Source: an uncultured Allobaculum sp. (GTDB lineage Bacteria > Bacillota_I > Bacilli_A > Erysipelotrichales > Erysipelotrichaceae). Taken from it: a stretch of DNA of 18,055 nucleotides. Position 1 is the stretch's first letter, and each line of letters begins with the position of its first letter. Below the pieces are notes generated by a model. The model saw only the letters and a program-made list of their open reading frames with translations. It did no database searches and had not been told where the DNA came from. Below are positions 6,508 to 13,316 of the stretch, in pieces. The translations under genes and the position numbers were made by a program. The stretch covers positions 1 through 18,055 of the forward strand of contig CAOKFJ010000007.1 of NCBI GenBank assembly GCA_948467695.1, given 5' to 3'.

Positions 6508-7224
6508 TTAAGCTGCAGCGCCTGCAACTTCCATTTCATCAGCACCATGACGCGGCGCGCGGACGGTGAGACCAAGTTTTTTCTTCTGTGCGCGAGAAAG
6601 CGGCACCCGCATGGAATGGTTGAGTTCGACTTCATCTTTGTAGATGCCGGTCAGATACTTGCCATTGATCAGATACGAGATGTGCACCCGCAGAAAGCCG
6701 TAGCGGTCAAATTCTTCATCGAGGTCAGCCAGATTGAGACGGCGGTGGAATTCGCCTTTGCGGGTATGGAAGTGAACGTTCTTTCCGATCTTTTCCAGAT
6801 AGAAAATATCCTCTACCGGTATTTCGATTTTGACGCCCTGATAGACAAGCGAATACATATCTTTCTGCGCCGCCTGCGCAAGAAGAGCCGGAGCGAGCGC
6901 GCGAAGATCCTCTGCAAGATGCGCTTTGGAAATATAGTGCACACGATTTCTCGTCTCGCTACTTTCCTTCAGCGTGGGATCCGCGCACAGATACACGATC
7001 AGCGCCGACGGGTTGTCATGCACAAAAAAGGAGTCGAGTCGCGGTGTGTCGAACATCTCGTCAAAAAAGAAGATCTGGAAGGCTTCTTCTTTCATGGCTT
7101 TTGCCAGATTTGACGCTTTGTAGTAATGACGAAACGTCCAGTCGATGTTTCGAAACACATCCGCCAGCTGGAACGCAATTTCCTTGGTTTCTTTTTCATG
7201 CTCCAGAATCGCAATCTTGATCAT
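6508..7224 (-). CDS. LytTR-family DNA-binding response regulator with divergent receiver
   Basis: A transcription regulator of the AgrA/LytR type. The N-terminal ~120 residues fit a receiver fold: strand 1 IKIAILEHEKE gives an E-H-E acidic site instead of the usual D-D, D55 in IFFFDEMF stands where the phosphoacceptor is expected, and K100 in YISK is the conserved lysine. The LytTR DNA-binding domain covers about residues 125-218 (VKIEIPVEDIFYLEK, then FLRVHISYLING and RVPLSRAQKKKL). The tail is Ala-rich. I chose the ATG at 7224 because GAGG lies 8 nt upstream and the protein then opens with the receiver's first strand. An ATG at 7248 adds eight residues and has GGAGG only 4 nt away. No histidine kinase is adjacent, so it is an orphan here, transcribed from its own promoter after the murA terminator. 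Confidence 0.88.
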   Translation of the reverse strand: MIKIAILEHEKETKEIAFQLADVFRNIDWTFRHYYKASNLAKAMKEEAFQIFFFDEMFDTPRLDSFFVHDNPSALIVYLCADPTLKESSETRNRVHYISKAHLAEDLRALAPALLAQAAQKDMYSLVYQGVKIEIPVEDIFYLEKIGKNVHFHTRKGEFHRRLNLADLDEEFDRYGFLRVHISYLINGKYLTGIYKDEVELNHSMRVPLSRAQKKKLGLTVRAPRHGADEMEVAGAAA

Positions 7225-7255
7225 CGCCAGCACCTCATTTCCGCTCATTCATCCT

Positions 7256-7271
7256 CCGCATTCTCATGCGG
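7256..7271 (-). repeat. Tetraloop hairpin in the LytTR gene leader
   Basis: On the minus strand CCGCAT - GAGA - ATGCGG forms a perfect 6-bp stem with a 4-nt loop. It lies in the predicted leader about 20 nt before the GAGG ribosome site of the start at 7224. It overlaps the first base of the GGAGG that would serve the alternative start at 7248. It could favour the downstream start or stabilise the mRNA. Confidence 0.4.
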
Positions 7272-7304
7272 TCTGCAAGCGTGATTTTCAACGATATACA
7301 TACC

Positions 7305-7332
7305 ACTATAATTGGAAATTCCTCTCGCGCAA
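7305..7332 (-). promoter_or_regulatory. Predicted promoter of the LytTR regulator gene
   Basis: The minus-strand -10 TATAGT (5 of 6) and a partial -35 TTGCGC are 16 nt apart. Transcription from about 7298 gives a leader of about 75 nt. The spacer contains the near-palindrome GGAATTTCC, which could be an operator. The murA terminator lies upstream, so this gene needs its own promoter. Confidence 0.5.
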
Positions 7333-7417
7333 AGCTAATGCGAAGTTTATCTGCTTTAAAATCCACATCAGCAGGCATAGAGAAGCTTTTGAATAAGCGA
7401 ATCGCCGATTCGACCAA

Positions 7418-7453
7418 GAAAAAAGAAGAGAGTCGTTAGACGATCTCTCTTCT
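7418..7453 (-). terminator. murA terminator containing the murA stop codon
   Basis: On the minus strand a perfect 9-bp stem (AGAAGAGAG with CTCTCTTCT), one unpaired A, and 3 more pairs (TCG/CGA) close a 5-nt loop TCTAA that holds the TAA stop. It is followed by TTTTTTC. The last codons of murA form the 5' arm, so a ribosome finishing murA would sit on the hairpin. Confidence 0.85.
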
Positions 7454-8719
7454 GATATCTGCTCCAAGAGCGCGAAGCTTTCCATCGAGGTTGTCATAGC
7501 CTCGATCAATATGCTTGATTTCGTGAATTTCAGTTTCGCCATCCGCCATCAGACCGGCAATGACAAGCGCGGCACCGCAGCGAAGGTCGGTTGCGGTCAC
7601 CACAGCGCCATGCAGAGGTGTCGGACCGACAATAATGCCGGTAGCGCCTTCCTGATGAGCATTGGCGCCCATTTTTTCAAGTTCGGGCAAATGCTTGAAG
7701 CGTGCCGCATAGATTTCTTCCGTAACCGTTGAACGTCCGCCGGAACGTGTCAGAAGCGCGGTAAACGGCTGCTGCACATCCGTCGCAAAACCGGGATACG
7801 GTTTGGTGATGATGTCTGTCGGTTTGAGCACTTTATGCGGATCGTTTCCGTAAATATGAATGGAATCATTGGTGTGATCGGTTTTGATGCCGATTTCTTC
7901 GAGTTTGGACAGAATGCCGGTCAGATGCGCAGGAATCACATTGGTGATTTCCATATCATCCGCCATAGCCGCCGCGATCAGCAGATAGGTAGCCGCCTCA
8001 ATGCGGTCAGGGATGATTTCATGCGTGCATCCTTTGAGCGGATGACCGCCTTCGATGACAAGACGATCGGTACCCATGCCGTAGATATTGGCGCCCATGC
8101 GGTTGAGCATGGTGGCAATGTCGATAATTTCAGGTTCTTTGGCAGCGTTGCCGATGATTGTGCGTCCTTTTGCGAAGACAGCAGCCATCATGATATTGAT
8201 CGTCGCTCCAACAGAGGGAATATCGAGGAAGATATCGGTTCCCTTCAGTCCGCCTTCGGGTGCGACAAGCAGTGTGCAGTCTTCATGCTCTTCAGGATAG
8301 GAAACCGTCGCTCCAAGCAGTTCGAAGCCTTTGAGATGCAGGTCGATGGGGCGTTTGCCCAGATTGCATCCGCCGGGCATGCGAATGAGAACCTTTCCGT
8401 ATTTGCCCAGAAGCGCGCCCATGAAATAGTAGGATGCGCGCAGTTTGGTTACGGCATCGGAAACAAGCGGGCGGTCTTCCATATTACGCGGGTCGATAAT
8501 CAGTGTTTCTTCATCCGGCTGTGTCACTTCGACACCAAGTTCGCGAAGCAGTTCAATCAGAGCATCAACGTCCGAAATTTTTGGAACACCATAAATGGTT
8601 ACGGGCTCGCTGCCAAGAACGGCTGCGGGAATGAGCGCAACTGTCGAGTTTTTGCTTCCGGAAATACGAACCGTACCGTTCAGGCGCCGGCTGCCCCTGA
8701 TCTTAATAACTTCTTCCAT
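7436..8719 (-). CDS. murA: UDP-N-acetylglucosamine 1-carboxyvinyltransferase MurA
   Basis: Transfers enolpyruvate from phosphoenolpyruvate to UDP-GlcNAc, the first committed step of peptidoglycan synthesis, in the cytoplasm. The 427-residue protein covers the whole EPT fold. Key features are SGSKNS with the PEP-binding lysine K23, LRASYYFMG near 93-101, and the mobile loop MPGGCNLGKRPIDLH with catalytic C118 (C115 in E. coli numbering), the fosfomycin target. PDRIEAATYL, PGFATDVQQPF and the C-terminal RGYDNLDGKL follow. Cys (not Asp) at the loop predicts fosfomycin sensitivity at this site. Many Firmicutes have two paralogues (murAA and murAB), and sequence alone does not tell me which this is. 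The ATG at 8719 has AAGGGGG about 10 nt upstream. A long gene-free leader precedes it, and its stop codon lies inside its terminator. Confidence 0.97.
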   Translation of the reverse strand: MEEVIKIRGSRRLNGTVRISGSKNSTVALIPAAVLGSEPVTIYGVPKISDVDALIELLRELGVEVTQPDEETLIIDPRNMEDRPLVSDAVTKLRASYYFMGALLGKYGKVLIRMPGGCNLGKRPIDLHLKGFELLGATVSYPEEHEDCTLLVAPEGGLKGTDIFLDIPSVGATINIMMAAVFAKGRTIIGNAAKEPEIIDIATMLNRMGANIYGMGTDRLVIEGGHPLKGCTHEIIPDRIEAATYLLIAAAMADDMEITNVIPAHLTGILSKLEEIGIKTDHTNDSIHIYGNDPHKVLKPTDIITKPYPGFATDVQQPFTALLTRSGGRSTVTEEIYAARFKHLPELEKMGANAHQEGATGIIVGPTPLHGAVVTATDLRCGAALVIAGLMADGETEIHEIKHIDRGYDNLDGKLRALGADIRREIV

Positions 8720-8760
8720 GCGGATACGCCCCCTTCTTTCTTATGTTTATCGTGTATGGA

Positions 8761-8780
8761 ACAGTCCCAGGCAGGACTGT
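8761..8780. repeat. Perfect inverted repeat upstream of murA
   Basis: ACAGTCC - CAGGCA - GGACTGT is a perfect 7-bp stem with a 6-nt loop. It ends about 42 nt before the murA ATG and so would sit in the murA leader near the ribosome site. No U-tract follows on either strand, so it is not a simple terminator. An operator or leader hairpin is possible. Confidence 0.5.
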
Positions 8781-8837
8781 ATGGCTTGTATGATGAGGTA
8801 AAACAAGTAAGCAAATCGCGCAGAAAATGGATGCGTA

Positions 8838-8860
8838 TGCAAAGTGCTGATCGTAAACAG
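8838..8860. repeat. Direct repeat copy A
   Basis: TGCAAAGTGCTGA, then 4 variable bases, then AAACAG. The second copy is at 9067-9089. Twenty of 23 positions are identical, and the 13-base core is exact. Confidence 0.55.
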
Positions 8861-9066
8861 ACAGCACAGAGACATGCAGGTATGAGTACAGCGTTTTGTA
8901 TGCTGTGATGTGCAGGTAATGACCATCTTTCTGTACGTGCATAAATATGATATACGATTACATTCCGCATGGCGTAAATGGCGTTCGCCTTAAGACGCAA
9001 AAACTGCTGTCTATAGGGAGGCAGAGCGGTGCGGATATGATCGAATTGAAATCTGTTGCAGGGTGT

Positions 9067-9089
9067 TGCAAAGTGCTGACGGGAAACAG
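9067..9089. repeat. Direct repeat copy B
   Basis: The same 13-base core and AAACAG tail as at 8838-8860, 229 bp apart and in the same orientation. Both lie in the gene-free region upstream of murA. Confidence 0.55.
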
Positions 9090-9094
9090 TTGTT

Positions 9095-9146
9095 ATGCAT
9101 GCGTCCGACGCAGTGTTCTTTTCATGCGCTGCAGACGACTATGCAT
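9095..9146. repeat. Imperfect long hairpin in the murA upstream region
   Basis: Three matched arms nest around an 11-nt loop: ATGCAT with ATGCAT, CGTC with GACG, and GCAGTG with CGCTGC (one G-U pair), separated by small internal loops. This makes 16 pairs in total. It would fold in the minus-strand RNA made from the promoter at 9228-9255. Confidence 0.4.
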
Positions 9147-9227
9147 GATGCAGACCGAAAGTTCATGGAAAACAAAGGCTGTAGTTTTTCCTTTATTTTT
9201 CCTTTTTTTCAGTCTATCCCGAAGGAA

Positions 9228-9255
9228 ATTATACAAGCTTTTTACTGCCTGTAAA
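9228..9255 (-). promoter_or_regulatory. Near-consensus promoter far upstream of murA
   Basis: On the minus strand, -35 TTTACA (5 of 6), a 16-nt spacer and a perfect -10 TATAAT are present. Transcription would begin near 9221, about 500 nt before the murA ATG. An inverted repeat (CCTG-T-AAAGC with GCTTT-CAGG, 9248-9284) covers the -35 box and may be an operator. I see no terminator between it and murA on that strand. Confidence 0.65.
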
Positions 9256-9451
9256 GCCGACGGAAAATCGTAGGCGCTTTCAGGATGTTGCACATGTCAA
9301 AAAGAAAGCGGATTTCATCCTTCCATTGCGACCTCTTCCTTCTCTGGCATTTGCACAGGAAGTACCTTCGTTGCACGCTCTCTGCTCCATGTCCGTCTAT
9401 TCTTTCGAGATTAACCTGCAATCTGATTCGGTCATGCACAACAAGCGCGCA

Positions 9452-9505
9452 GAAAAAAAAAACAAAACAAGCAGAATGAGACGCATAGGCATCAATTCTG
9501 CTTGT
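9452..9505 (-). terminator. Strong intrinsic terminator of the peptidase-PTS operon
   Basis: On the minus strand a perfect 11-bp stem (ACAAGCAGAAT with ATTCTGCTTGT) with a 17-nt loop is followed by TTTTGTTTTTTTTTTC. It lies about 45 nt after the EIIA stop codon. Confidence 0.92.
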
Positions 9506-9548
9506 CTGTCTTATCCGGTGGGGATATATCCATTTCAAAAAGTTCGTT

Positions 9549-10037
9549 TTACTTGTGTTCGAGAAGCGGTGTTTTTCCCGCTGCGGCGCTCTCGCCTTCC
9601 ATAACGCGGTAGTCTCCGGGTTTCGAAGTCGTCACGACCATAACTGTCGTCAGATCAATGCCGCGGTTTTCGAAGAATTTGCGATCAACGCGCAGCACGG
9701 GCATACCGGGTTTGAGCTTGGTGCCTTCAGCCGCGAGCACTTCGAATCCTTTGCCGCGCATTTCAGCTGTACCGAAGCCGACATGCACATAGACTTTCTC
9801 GTTCTGGTCGGTTTCGATGCCAAACGCGTGTTTCGAAGCGGAAACAAGAGTCAGTGTTCCAAAGCAGGGCGCGACGATGATATCGTCCCCAGGCAGAATG
9901 GCAACGCCATCGCCATACATTTTCGAGGCGTATACAGGATCGCTTACAAGATTGAGCGGAATGAGGCGTCCGGATACCGGCGCATAAAGACACTTGTCCG
10001 GGACGCGGCGCTCTTTTCGTTTAAAATTAGGCTTCAT
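9549..10037 (-). CDS. Stand-alone PTS EIIA, glucose (Crr) family
   Basis: A soluble phosphocarrier domain of the PEP:sugar phosphotransferase system, which receives phosphate from HPr and passes it to an EIIB or acts as a regulator. The 162-residue protein is a single EIIA(Glc) domain: APVSGRLIPL, DPVYASKMYGDGVAILP, and the two active-site histidines H70 (KHAFGIET) and H85 (VYVHVGFGT), with H85 the expected phosphorylation site. The usual IHVGIDTV is changed to VHVGFGTA, so the Asp after the active His is Gly here. A short basic N-terminus precedes the domain. No EIIB or EIIC partner is nearby. Its start overlaps the end of the peptidase gene by 11 nt with AAGGA 7 nt upstream, so the two are coupled. 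It could serve incomplete sugar permeases elsewhere. Confidence 0.9.
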   Translation of the reverse strand: MKPNFKRKERRVPDKCLYAPVSGRLIPLNLVSDPVYASKMYGDGVAILPGDDIIVAPCFGTLTLVSASKHAFGIETDQNEKVYVHVGFGTAEMRGKGFEVLAAEGTKLKPGMPVLRVDRKFFENRGIDLTTVMVVTTSKPGDYRVMEGESAAAGKTPLLEHK

Positions 10038-11946
10038 GTTCAGTTCCTTTTAAGTGACTGTCCATCCAGTTTGTAATTTCTTCCAGACGGCGCACGCGGT
10101 TTGCGGGCTTTCCGGAGCGGGACAGTTCATGATTTTCGTGATGGAAAAGCGCCATGCGCGCTTCTGTTCCATTGCTAAGCAGTCCGTTGAGCATCTGATA
10201 GCCCTGCTCAACCGGGCAGCGGTAGTCTTCGTCAGAATGAATAAGAAGAGTCGGCGTTTTCGCGTTCTGAATGTATTTCATCGGCGAGTGCTCCCACAGC
10301 GCCATTGGATCATCAAGACTTGCCTGCTGCTGATCCTCGGTAAAATCGGGGCCGATGTCGCTGGTTCCCCAGAAAGAGATCCAGTTGGATATGCTTCGCT
10401 GCGTGGCAGCGGCGGCGAAACGCTGTGTATGGGTAATGATCCAGTTGGTCATGAAACCGCCATAGCTTCCGCCGGTAACGCCAAGACGTTCGGGATCGAT
10501 CTGCGGCACGGCTTCAAGCACAGCATCCGTGAACTTCATCAGGTCATCATAGTCCTGCGTTCCGTATTTGCCGCGAAGATCGGCATAATCATTGCCCTGT
10601 CCATCGCTTCCAAACGGGTTGCAGAAGAAAACGAAATAGCCCTGCGATGCCCATACCTGCATTTCATGATAGAACACCGTGCCATAGACCGTCTTGGGGC
10701 CTCCGTGAATATCCAGAATGGCGGGATAAGTTTTATCGGCTGAGAAGTCTCGAGGATAGAGCACCCAGCCCATCTGGGAAGTTCCATTCCATCCGGTATA
10801 GAACACCGGACGCGCCTTGGCGACATATTTCCCTTCCATCTGCTTCTGAAAATCGGAAATCTGAAGGACTTCTCCCTCTTCCATGCAGAACAGCTCCTGC
10901 ATGCCGCCGGGTTTTGCGCCGATGAAATAGAGTTTTCCATCCGCAATGCCGAAAGAGTGAATGGTTCCAGGCCACTCGAGCACCTGATGCAGCGTGCCGT
11001 GGTCGTAGCAGAACAGGTTATTATGGTTCACAATCGTGCCGGTAAAAAACAGACGTCCATCGTATTTGCAGATCATGTTTCCGCCGACAGCCGCGCAATC
11101 CGTACCGACCGTATTGCCGACGGCTTCTTCCCATTCAAGAACACAGCGCATGGAACGTGTATCCAGACTGATTTCATACAGCCAGGGATTGGTGTTCATG
11201 CCATGAGCCTTTCTGTCTGTGCCGAAAAGATACAGACAATCGTTCATTCCATCGAGAGAATAGACATCCAGACCCGTTTTGCATACCGATACAAGAAGAC
11301 CGGTTGCGGGGTCGTATTCGAAAATCTCATCATGGCATACCGGACGGACTGCCTGAGCGGGCGAGGCCGCAAAATAGATTTTATGATCATAGAGCGCAGT
11401 CGCCGATACGAAGAAATCTTCTCCAATCGGTGCACCAAGTTCGCCGGTTTCCAGATCGAAGGTGTACAGAAGAGTGCGCTTTTTCGAAATAAAGCCTTCA
11501 TTGTTGAAATACCAGGGCGATTCGCAGAGGACTTCGACATCGCCGCCCTGAATCGGATCATCCTTGTTCAGATCCTTCATAGCCATAAACACCAGAAGGT
11601 TCTTTCCGATAAAGCCGATGGGCGCGCATCCGGCAAGATCAAAGCTTTCAATTCGCTGTGCTTCGCCGCCTTTAAGGCTCAGCAGATACAGCGCGCTTTT
11701 TTTGCCGTCTTCCTCCGGCTGGAAAAAGCAGATGGACTTGTGCGTGCGAAATGCAAATGCCGAAACGTTTCCCCGACTGGTCAGCGGTCTGATTTTCTTT
11801 CCCTTGTACATCATCAAATCGGTTTTCAGACGGTTCGTTTCTTCATCAAGCTGACCTTTGACGAAAACCGCCGTACGTCCTTTCGTCTGCAGATTTCCGC
11901 AGAACGAATAGGAGTAAAGATCCGATATTTCTACTGGATTCATCAT
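10027..11946 (-). CDS. S9-family peptidase (prolyl oligopeptidase / acylaminoacyl-peptidase type)
   Basis: A serine peptidase, probably cytoplasmic (no signal peptide), that trims short peptides. The 639-residue protein has an N-terminal ~380-residue beta-propeller-like region with repeated strand patterns, and a C-terminal alpha/beta-hydrolase domain. The catalytic residues are S494 in GGSYGGFM, D574 in HSDEDYRCP, and H606 in ENHELSRSGKP. The ILDIHGGP oxyanion segment precedes them. The HELSRSGKP ending is typical of the S9C acylaminoacyl-peptidase group. Exact specificity is unknown. ATGs at 11946 and 11943 are adjacent. AGGAG lies 5 nt from the first and 8 nt from the second, so the second may be used. 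It is the first gene of an operon with the PTS EIIA gene and has its own promoter. Confidence 0.93.
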   Translation of the reverse strand: MMNPVEISDLYSYSFCGNLQTKGRTAVFVKGQLDEETNRLKTDLMMYKGKKIRPLTSRGNVSAFAFRTHKSICFFQPEEDGKKSALYLLSLKGGEAQRIESFDLAGCAPIGFIGKNLLVFMAMKDLNKDDPIQGGDVEVLCESPWYFNNEGFISKKRTLLYTFDLETGELGAPIGEDFFVSATALYDHKIYFAASPAQAVRPVCHDEIFEYDPATGLLVSVCKTGLDVYSLDGMNDCLYLFGTDRKAHGMNTNPWLYEISLDTRSMRCVLEWEEAVGNTVGTDCAAVGGNMICKYDGRLFFTGTIVNHNNLFCYDHGTLHQVLEWPGTIHSFGIADGKLYFIGAKPGGMQELFCMEEGEVLQISDFQKQMEGKYVAKARPVFYTGWNGTSQMGWVLYPRDFSADKTYPAILDIHGGPKTVYGTVFYHEMQVWASQGYFVFFCNPFGSDGQGNDYADLRGKYGTQDYDDLMKFTDAVLEAVPQIDPERLGVTGGSYGGFMTNWIITHTQRFAAAATQRSISNWISFWGTSDIGPDFTEDQQQASLDDPMALWEHSPMKYIQNAKTPTLLIHSDEDYRCPVEQGYQMLNGLLSNGTEARMALFHHENHELSRSGKPANRVRRLEEITNWMDSHLKGTEHEA

Positions 11947-12011
11947 GATTTCTCCTCAATCACCACAAAATGAGTTACGTTACGCCGTACGCATTGGGTT
12001 CGTTACTGTTC

Positions 12012-12041
12012 ATTATATCGGTTACATTTTATGTTTTCCAA
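12012..12041 (-). promoter_or_regulatory. Predicted promoter of the peptidase-PTS operon
   Basis: On the minus strand a perfect -10 TATAAT is 18 nt after a -35 TTGGAA (4 of 6). Transcription begins near 12005, with a leader of about 60 nt. Two direct ATGTAA copies flank the -35 box, roughly two helical turns apart. Several GTTACG-type words lie in the leader. These may be operator elements. Confidence 0.6.
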
Positions 12042-12103
12042 TTTACATCAAATGCGCATGCCCTTTGAACGTTCTGCCTGCCTGACAGGATGTCTGCCAG
12101 ATG

Positions 12104-12139
12104 AAAAAAGCGGCATGTCCGAGAGTTCGAACATGCCGC
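12104..12139 (-). terminator. Intrinsic terminator of fba
   Basis: On the minus strand a 13-bp stem (GCGGCATGTTCGA with TCGGACATGCCGC, one G-U pair) closed by the tetraloop ACTC is followed by TTTTTTC. It starts about 43 nt after the aldolase stop codon. It is among the strongest terminators in the window, as expected for a highly expressed gene. Confidence 0.93.
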
Positions 12140-12181
12140 AAGCCGGTTTATCCGGCGATTGTATGTTGTAAAACGATGAGC

Positions 12182-13048
12182 TTACGCTTTGTTAGCGGAG
12201 CCAAGGAAGTCAGTTACGTAGTCTTCAACCAGTTTCTGGATTGCATCAGCACCCGGTTTGAGGAGTTTTCTGGGATCCCAGCCTTTGTTAACGAGGTCTT
12301 TGCCTGCTTCTACATATTTGCGGGTAGCATCAGCGAATACGAGCTGGCATTCTGTGTTGATGTTAACTTTGGAAACACCGAGAACGATGGCTTCTTTAAC
12401 CATTTCCTGGGGGATTCCGCTTCCGCCGTGGAGAACGAGGGGTTTGCCTTCAGTAACTTTCTGGATTTCGCCGAGAACTTCGAAGTTCAGGCCTTTCCAG
12501 TTTTCAGGATATTTGCCGTGGATGTTACCGATACCAGCAGCAAGGAAGTCTACGCCGAGGTCAGCGATAGCTTTGCATTCTGCGGGGTCAGCAACTTCAC
12601 CATTGGAGATAACGCCGTCTTCTTCACCGCCGATACCGCCAACTTCGCATTCGATGGAGCATCCTTTGGAATGAGCGAGTTCGATCAGTTCTTTGGATTT
12701 TTCGATGTTTTCTTCGATGGGGTAGTGGCTTCCGTCGAACATAACGGATGTGAAGCCAGCTTCGATAGCTTTTTTAGCGCCTTCGTAGGAGCCGTGGTCG
12801 AGATGGATAGCTACAGGTACAGTGATGTTGTAGAAAGCCATGATGTTTTTAACCATGTCTACAGCGTTTTTGTAACCGCACATGTATTTAGCTGCGCCTT
12901 CGGAAACACCGAGGATAACAGGGGACTGTTTTGCTTCGCAGCCGAGCAGAATGGCTTTGATCCATTCCATATTGTTGATATTGAAGGCACCGATTGCGTA
13001 ATGGCCTTCGTGAGCTTTGTTGATCATTTCAGTAGCAGAAACTAACAT
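12182..13048 (-). CDS. fba: Class II fructose-1,6-bisphosphate aldolase
   Basis: A zinc-dependent glycolytic and gluconeogenic enzyme that cleaves fructose-1,6-bisphosphate to DHAP and glyceraldehyde-3-phosphate in the cytoplasm. The 288 residues match the Firmicutes FbaA length. Visible family residues are AIGAFNINN near the N-terminus, HLDHGS with catalytic D84 and zinc ligand H85, zinc ligand H177 in GNIHG, zinc ligand H207 in LHGGSG, and the NINTECQ substrate loop. Codon choice looks more restricted than in the neighbours, consistent with high expression. The ATG at 13048 has AGGAGG 9 nt upstream. It is a single-gene unit with its own promoter and terminator. Tagatose-bisphosphate aldolase is a close relative, but the central-metabolism enzyme is more likely given the apparent expression level. 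Confidence 0.95.
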   Translation of the reverse strand: MLVSATEMINKAHEGHYAIGAFNINNMEWIKAILLGCEAKQSPVILGVSEGAAKYMCGYKNAVDMVKNIMAFYNITVPVAIHLDHGSYEGAKKAIEAGFTSVMFDGSHYPIEENIEKSKELIELAHSKGCSIECEVGGIGGEEDGVISNGEVADPAECKAIADLGVDFLAAGIGNIHGKYPENWKGLNFEVLGEIQKVTEGKPLVLHGGSGIPQEMVKEAIVLGVSKVNINTECQLVFADATRKYVEAGKDLVNKGWDPRKLLKPGADAIQKLVEDYVTDFLGSANKA

Positions 13049-13079
13049 AACTCAATTCCTCCTTGTAATTAACGTCTCT

Positions 13080-13108
13080 AGTTTACCCCGAAAGCGATTG
13101 AATGAAAA
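13080..13108 (-). promoter_or_regulatory. Predicted promoter of fba
   Basis: On the minus strand a -35 TTTTCA and -10 TAAACT are 17 nt apart. The transcription start would be about 13073, with a leader of about 25 nt. Both boxes match consensus at only 4 of 6 positions, so confidence is moderate. The dnaI terminator lies upstream, so fba needs a promoter in this interval. Confidence 0.45.
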
Positions 13109-13189
13109 GGTAATTCACCTGTGTCGGATTCGGGAATTGTCATCAAATCCCGCACGCGTTGCAAATCTATCCGTCCTGAATACACACAC

Positions 13190-13240
13190 AACAAAAATGC
13201 GCTTAGATTCTATGCAAACCGCACAGAATGTAAGCGCATT
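13190..13240 (-). terminator. Intrinsic terminator of the polA-mutM-coaE-dnaB-dnaI operon
   Basis: On the minus strand a 10-bp stem (AATGCGCTTA with TAAGCGCATT), a G/G mismatch and 5 more pairs (ATTCT/AGAAT) enclose a 13-nt loop. TTTTTGTTGT follows. It lies about 77 nt after the dnaI stop codon. Confidence 0.88.
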
Positions 13241-13316
13241 AATCATTTGAATGAAAATGAAGCAGGATTTTCCACGGCTGGCAGTTTATCGAAATCATTC
13301 GTGTGAACACACCGGA

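Larger units (their letters stand above)
8720..9451. other. Gene-free region upstream of murA, possible long structured leader
   Basis: About 730 bp lie between the murA start and the terminator of the PTS gene. Open frames occur on both strands, but they are short, rich in Cys, Arg or Phe, lack spaced ribosome sites and resemble no family I know. The region contains a strong minus-strand promoter at 9228-9255, a 23-bp imperfect direct repeat, and several inverted repeats (8761-8780, 8888-8906, 9095-9146, 9248-9284). I do not see the conserved motifs of T-box, tmRNA, RNase P, SRP or 6S RNA. A 500-nt murA leader or an independent non-coding RNA is the best reading. Confidence 0.5.

Noticed and set aside
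7235..7417. A 60-codon minus-strand frame before the LytTR gene, possible leader peptide
   Set aside because: No ribosome site at its start and it overlaps the predicted promoter, so most of it would not be in the transcript.
7835..8908. A 357-codon plus-strand open frame antisense to murA
   Set aside because: No domain-like sequence, no ribosome site, and murA on the other strand is certain. Similar antisense frames over the HAD gene and the peptidase gene were rejected for the same reason.
8680..9000. Minus-strand open frames running into the murA start
   Set aside because: Out of frame with murA, overlapping its start, composition unlike a protein, and no spaced ribosome site.
8947..9273. 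A 108-codon plus-strand open frame in the murA upstream region, rich in Cys, Arg and Phe
   Set aside because: The only GGGAGG is about 15 nt or more from a suitable ATG, no family is recognisable, and the T-rich stretch gives runs of Phe and Leu. It is more likely non-coding.
8720..9450. T-box, tmRNA, RNase P, SRP or 6S RNA in the murA upstream region
   Set aside because: I looked for the conserved sequence words of each (such as the T-box anti-terminator bulge) and found none. A covariance scan would be decisive.
12101..13045. A long plus-strand open frame (314 codons) antisense to the aldolase gene
   Set aside because: It mirrors fba almost exactly, is full of Phe, Ser and Ala from the reverse of biased codons, and lacks a ribosome site. 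It is a codon-bias artefact.
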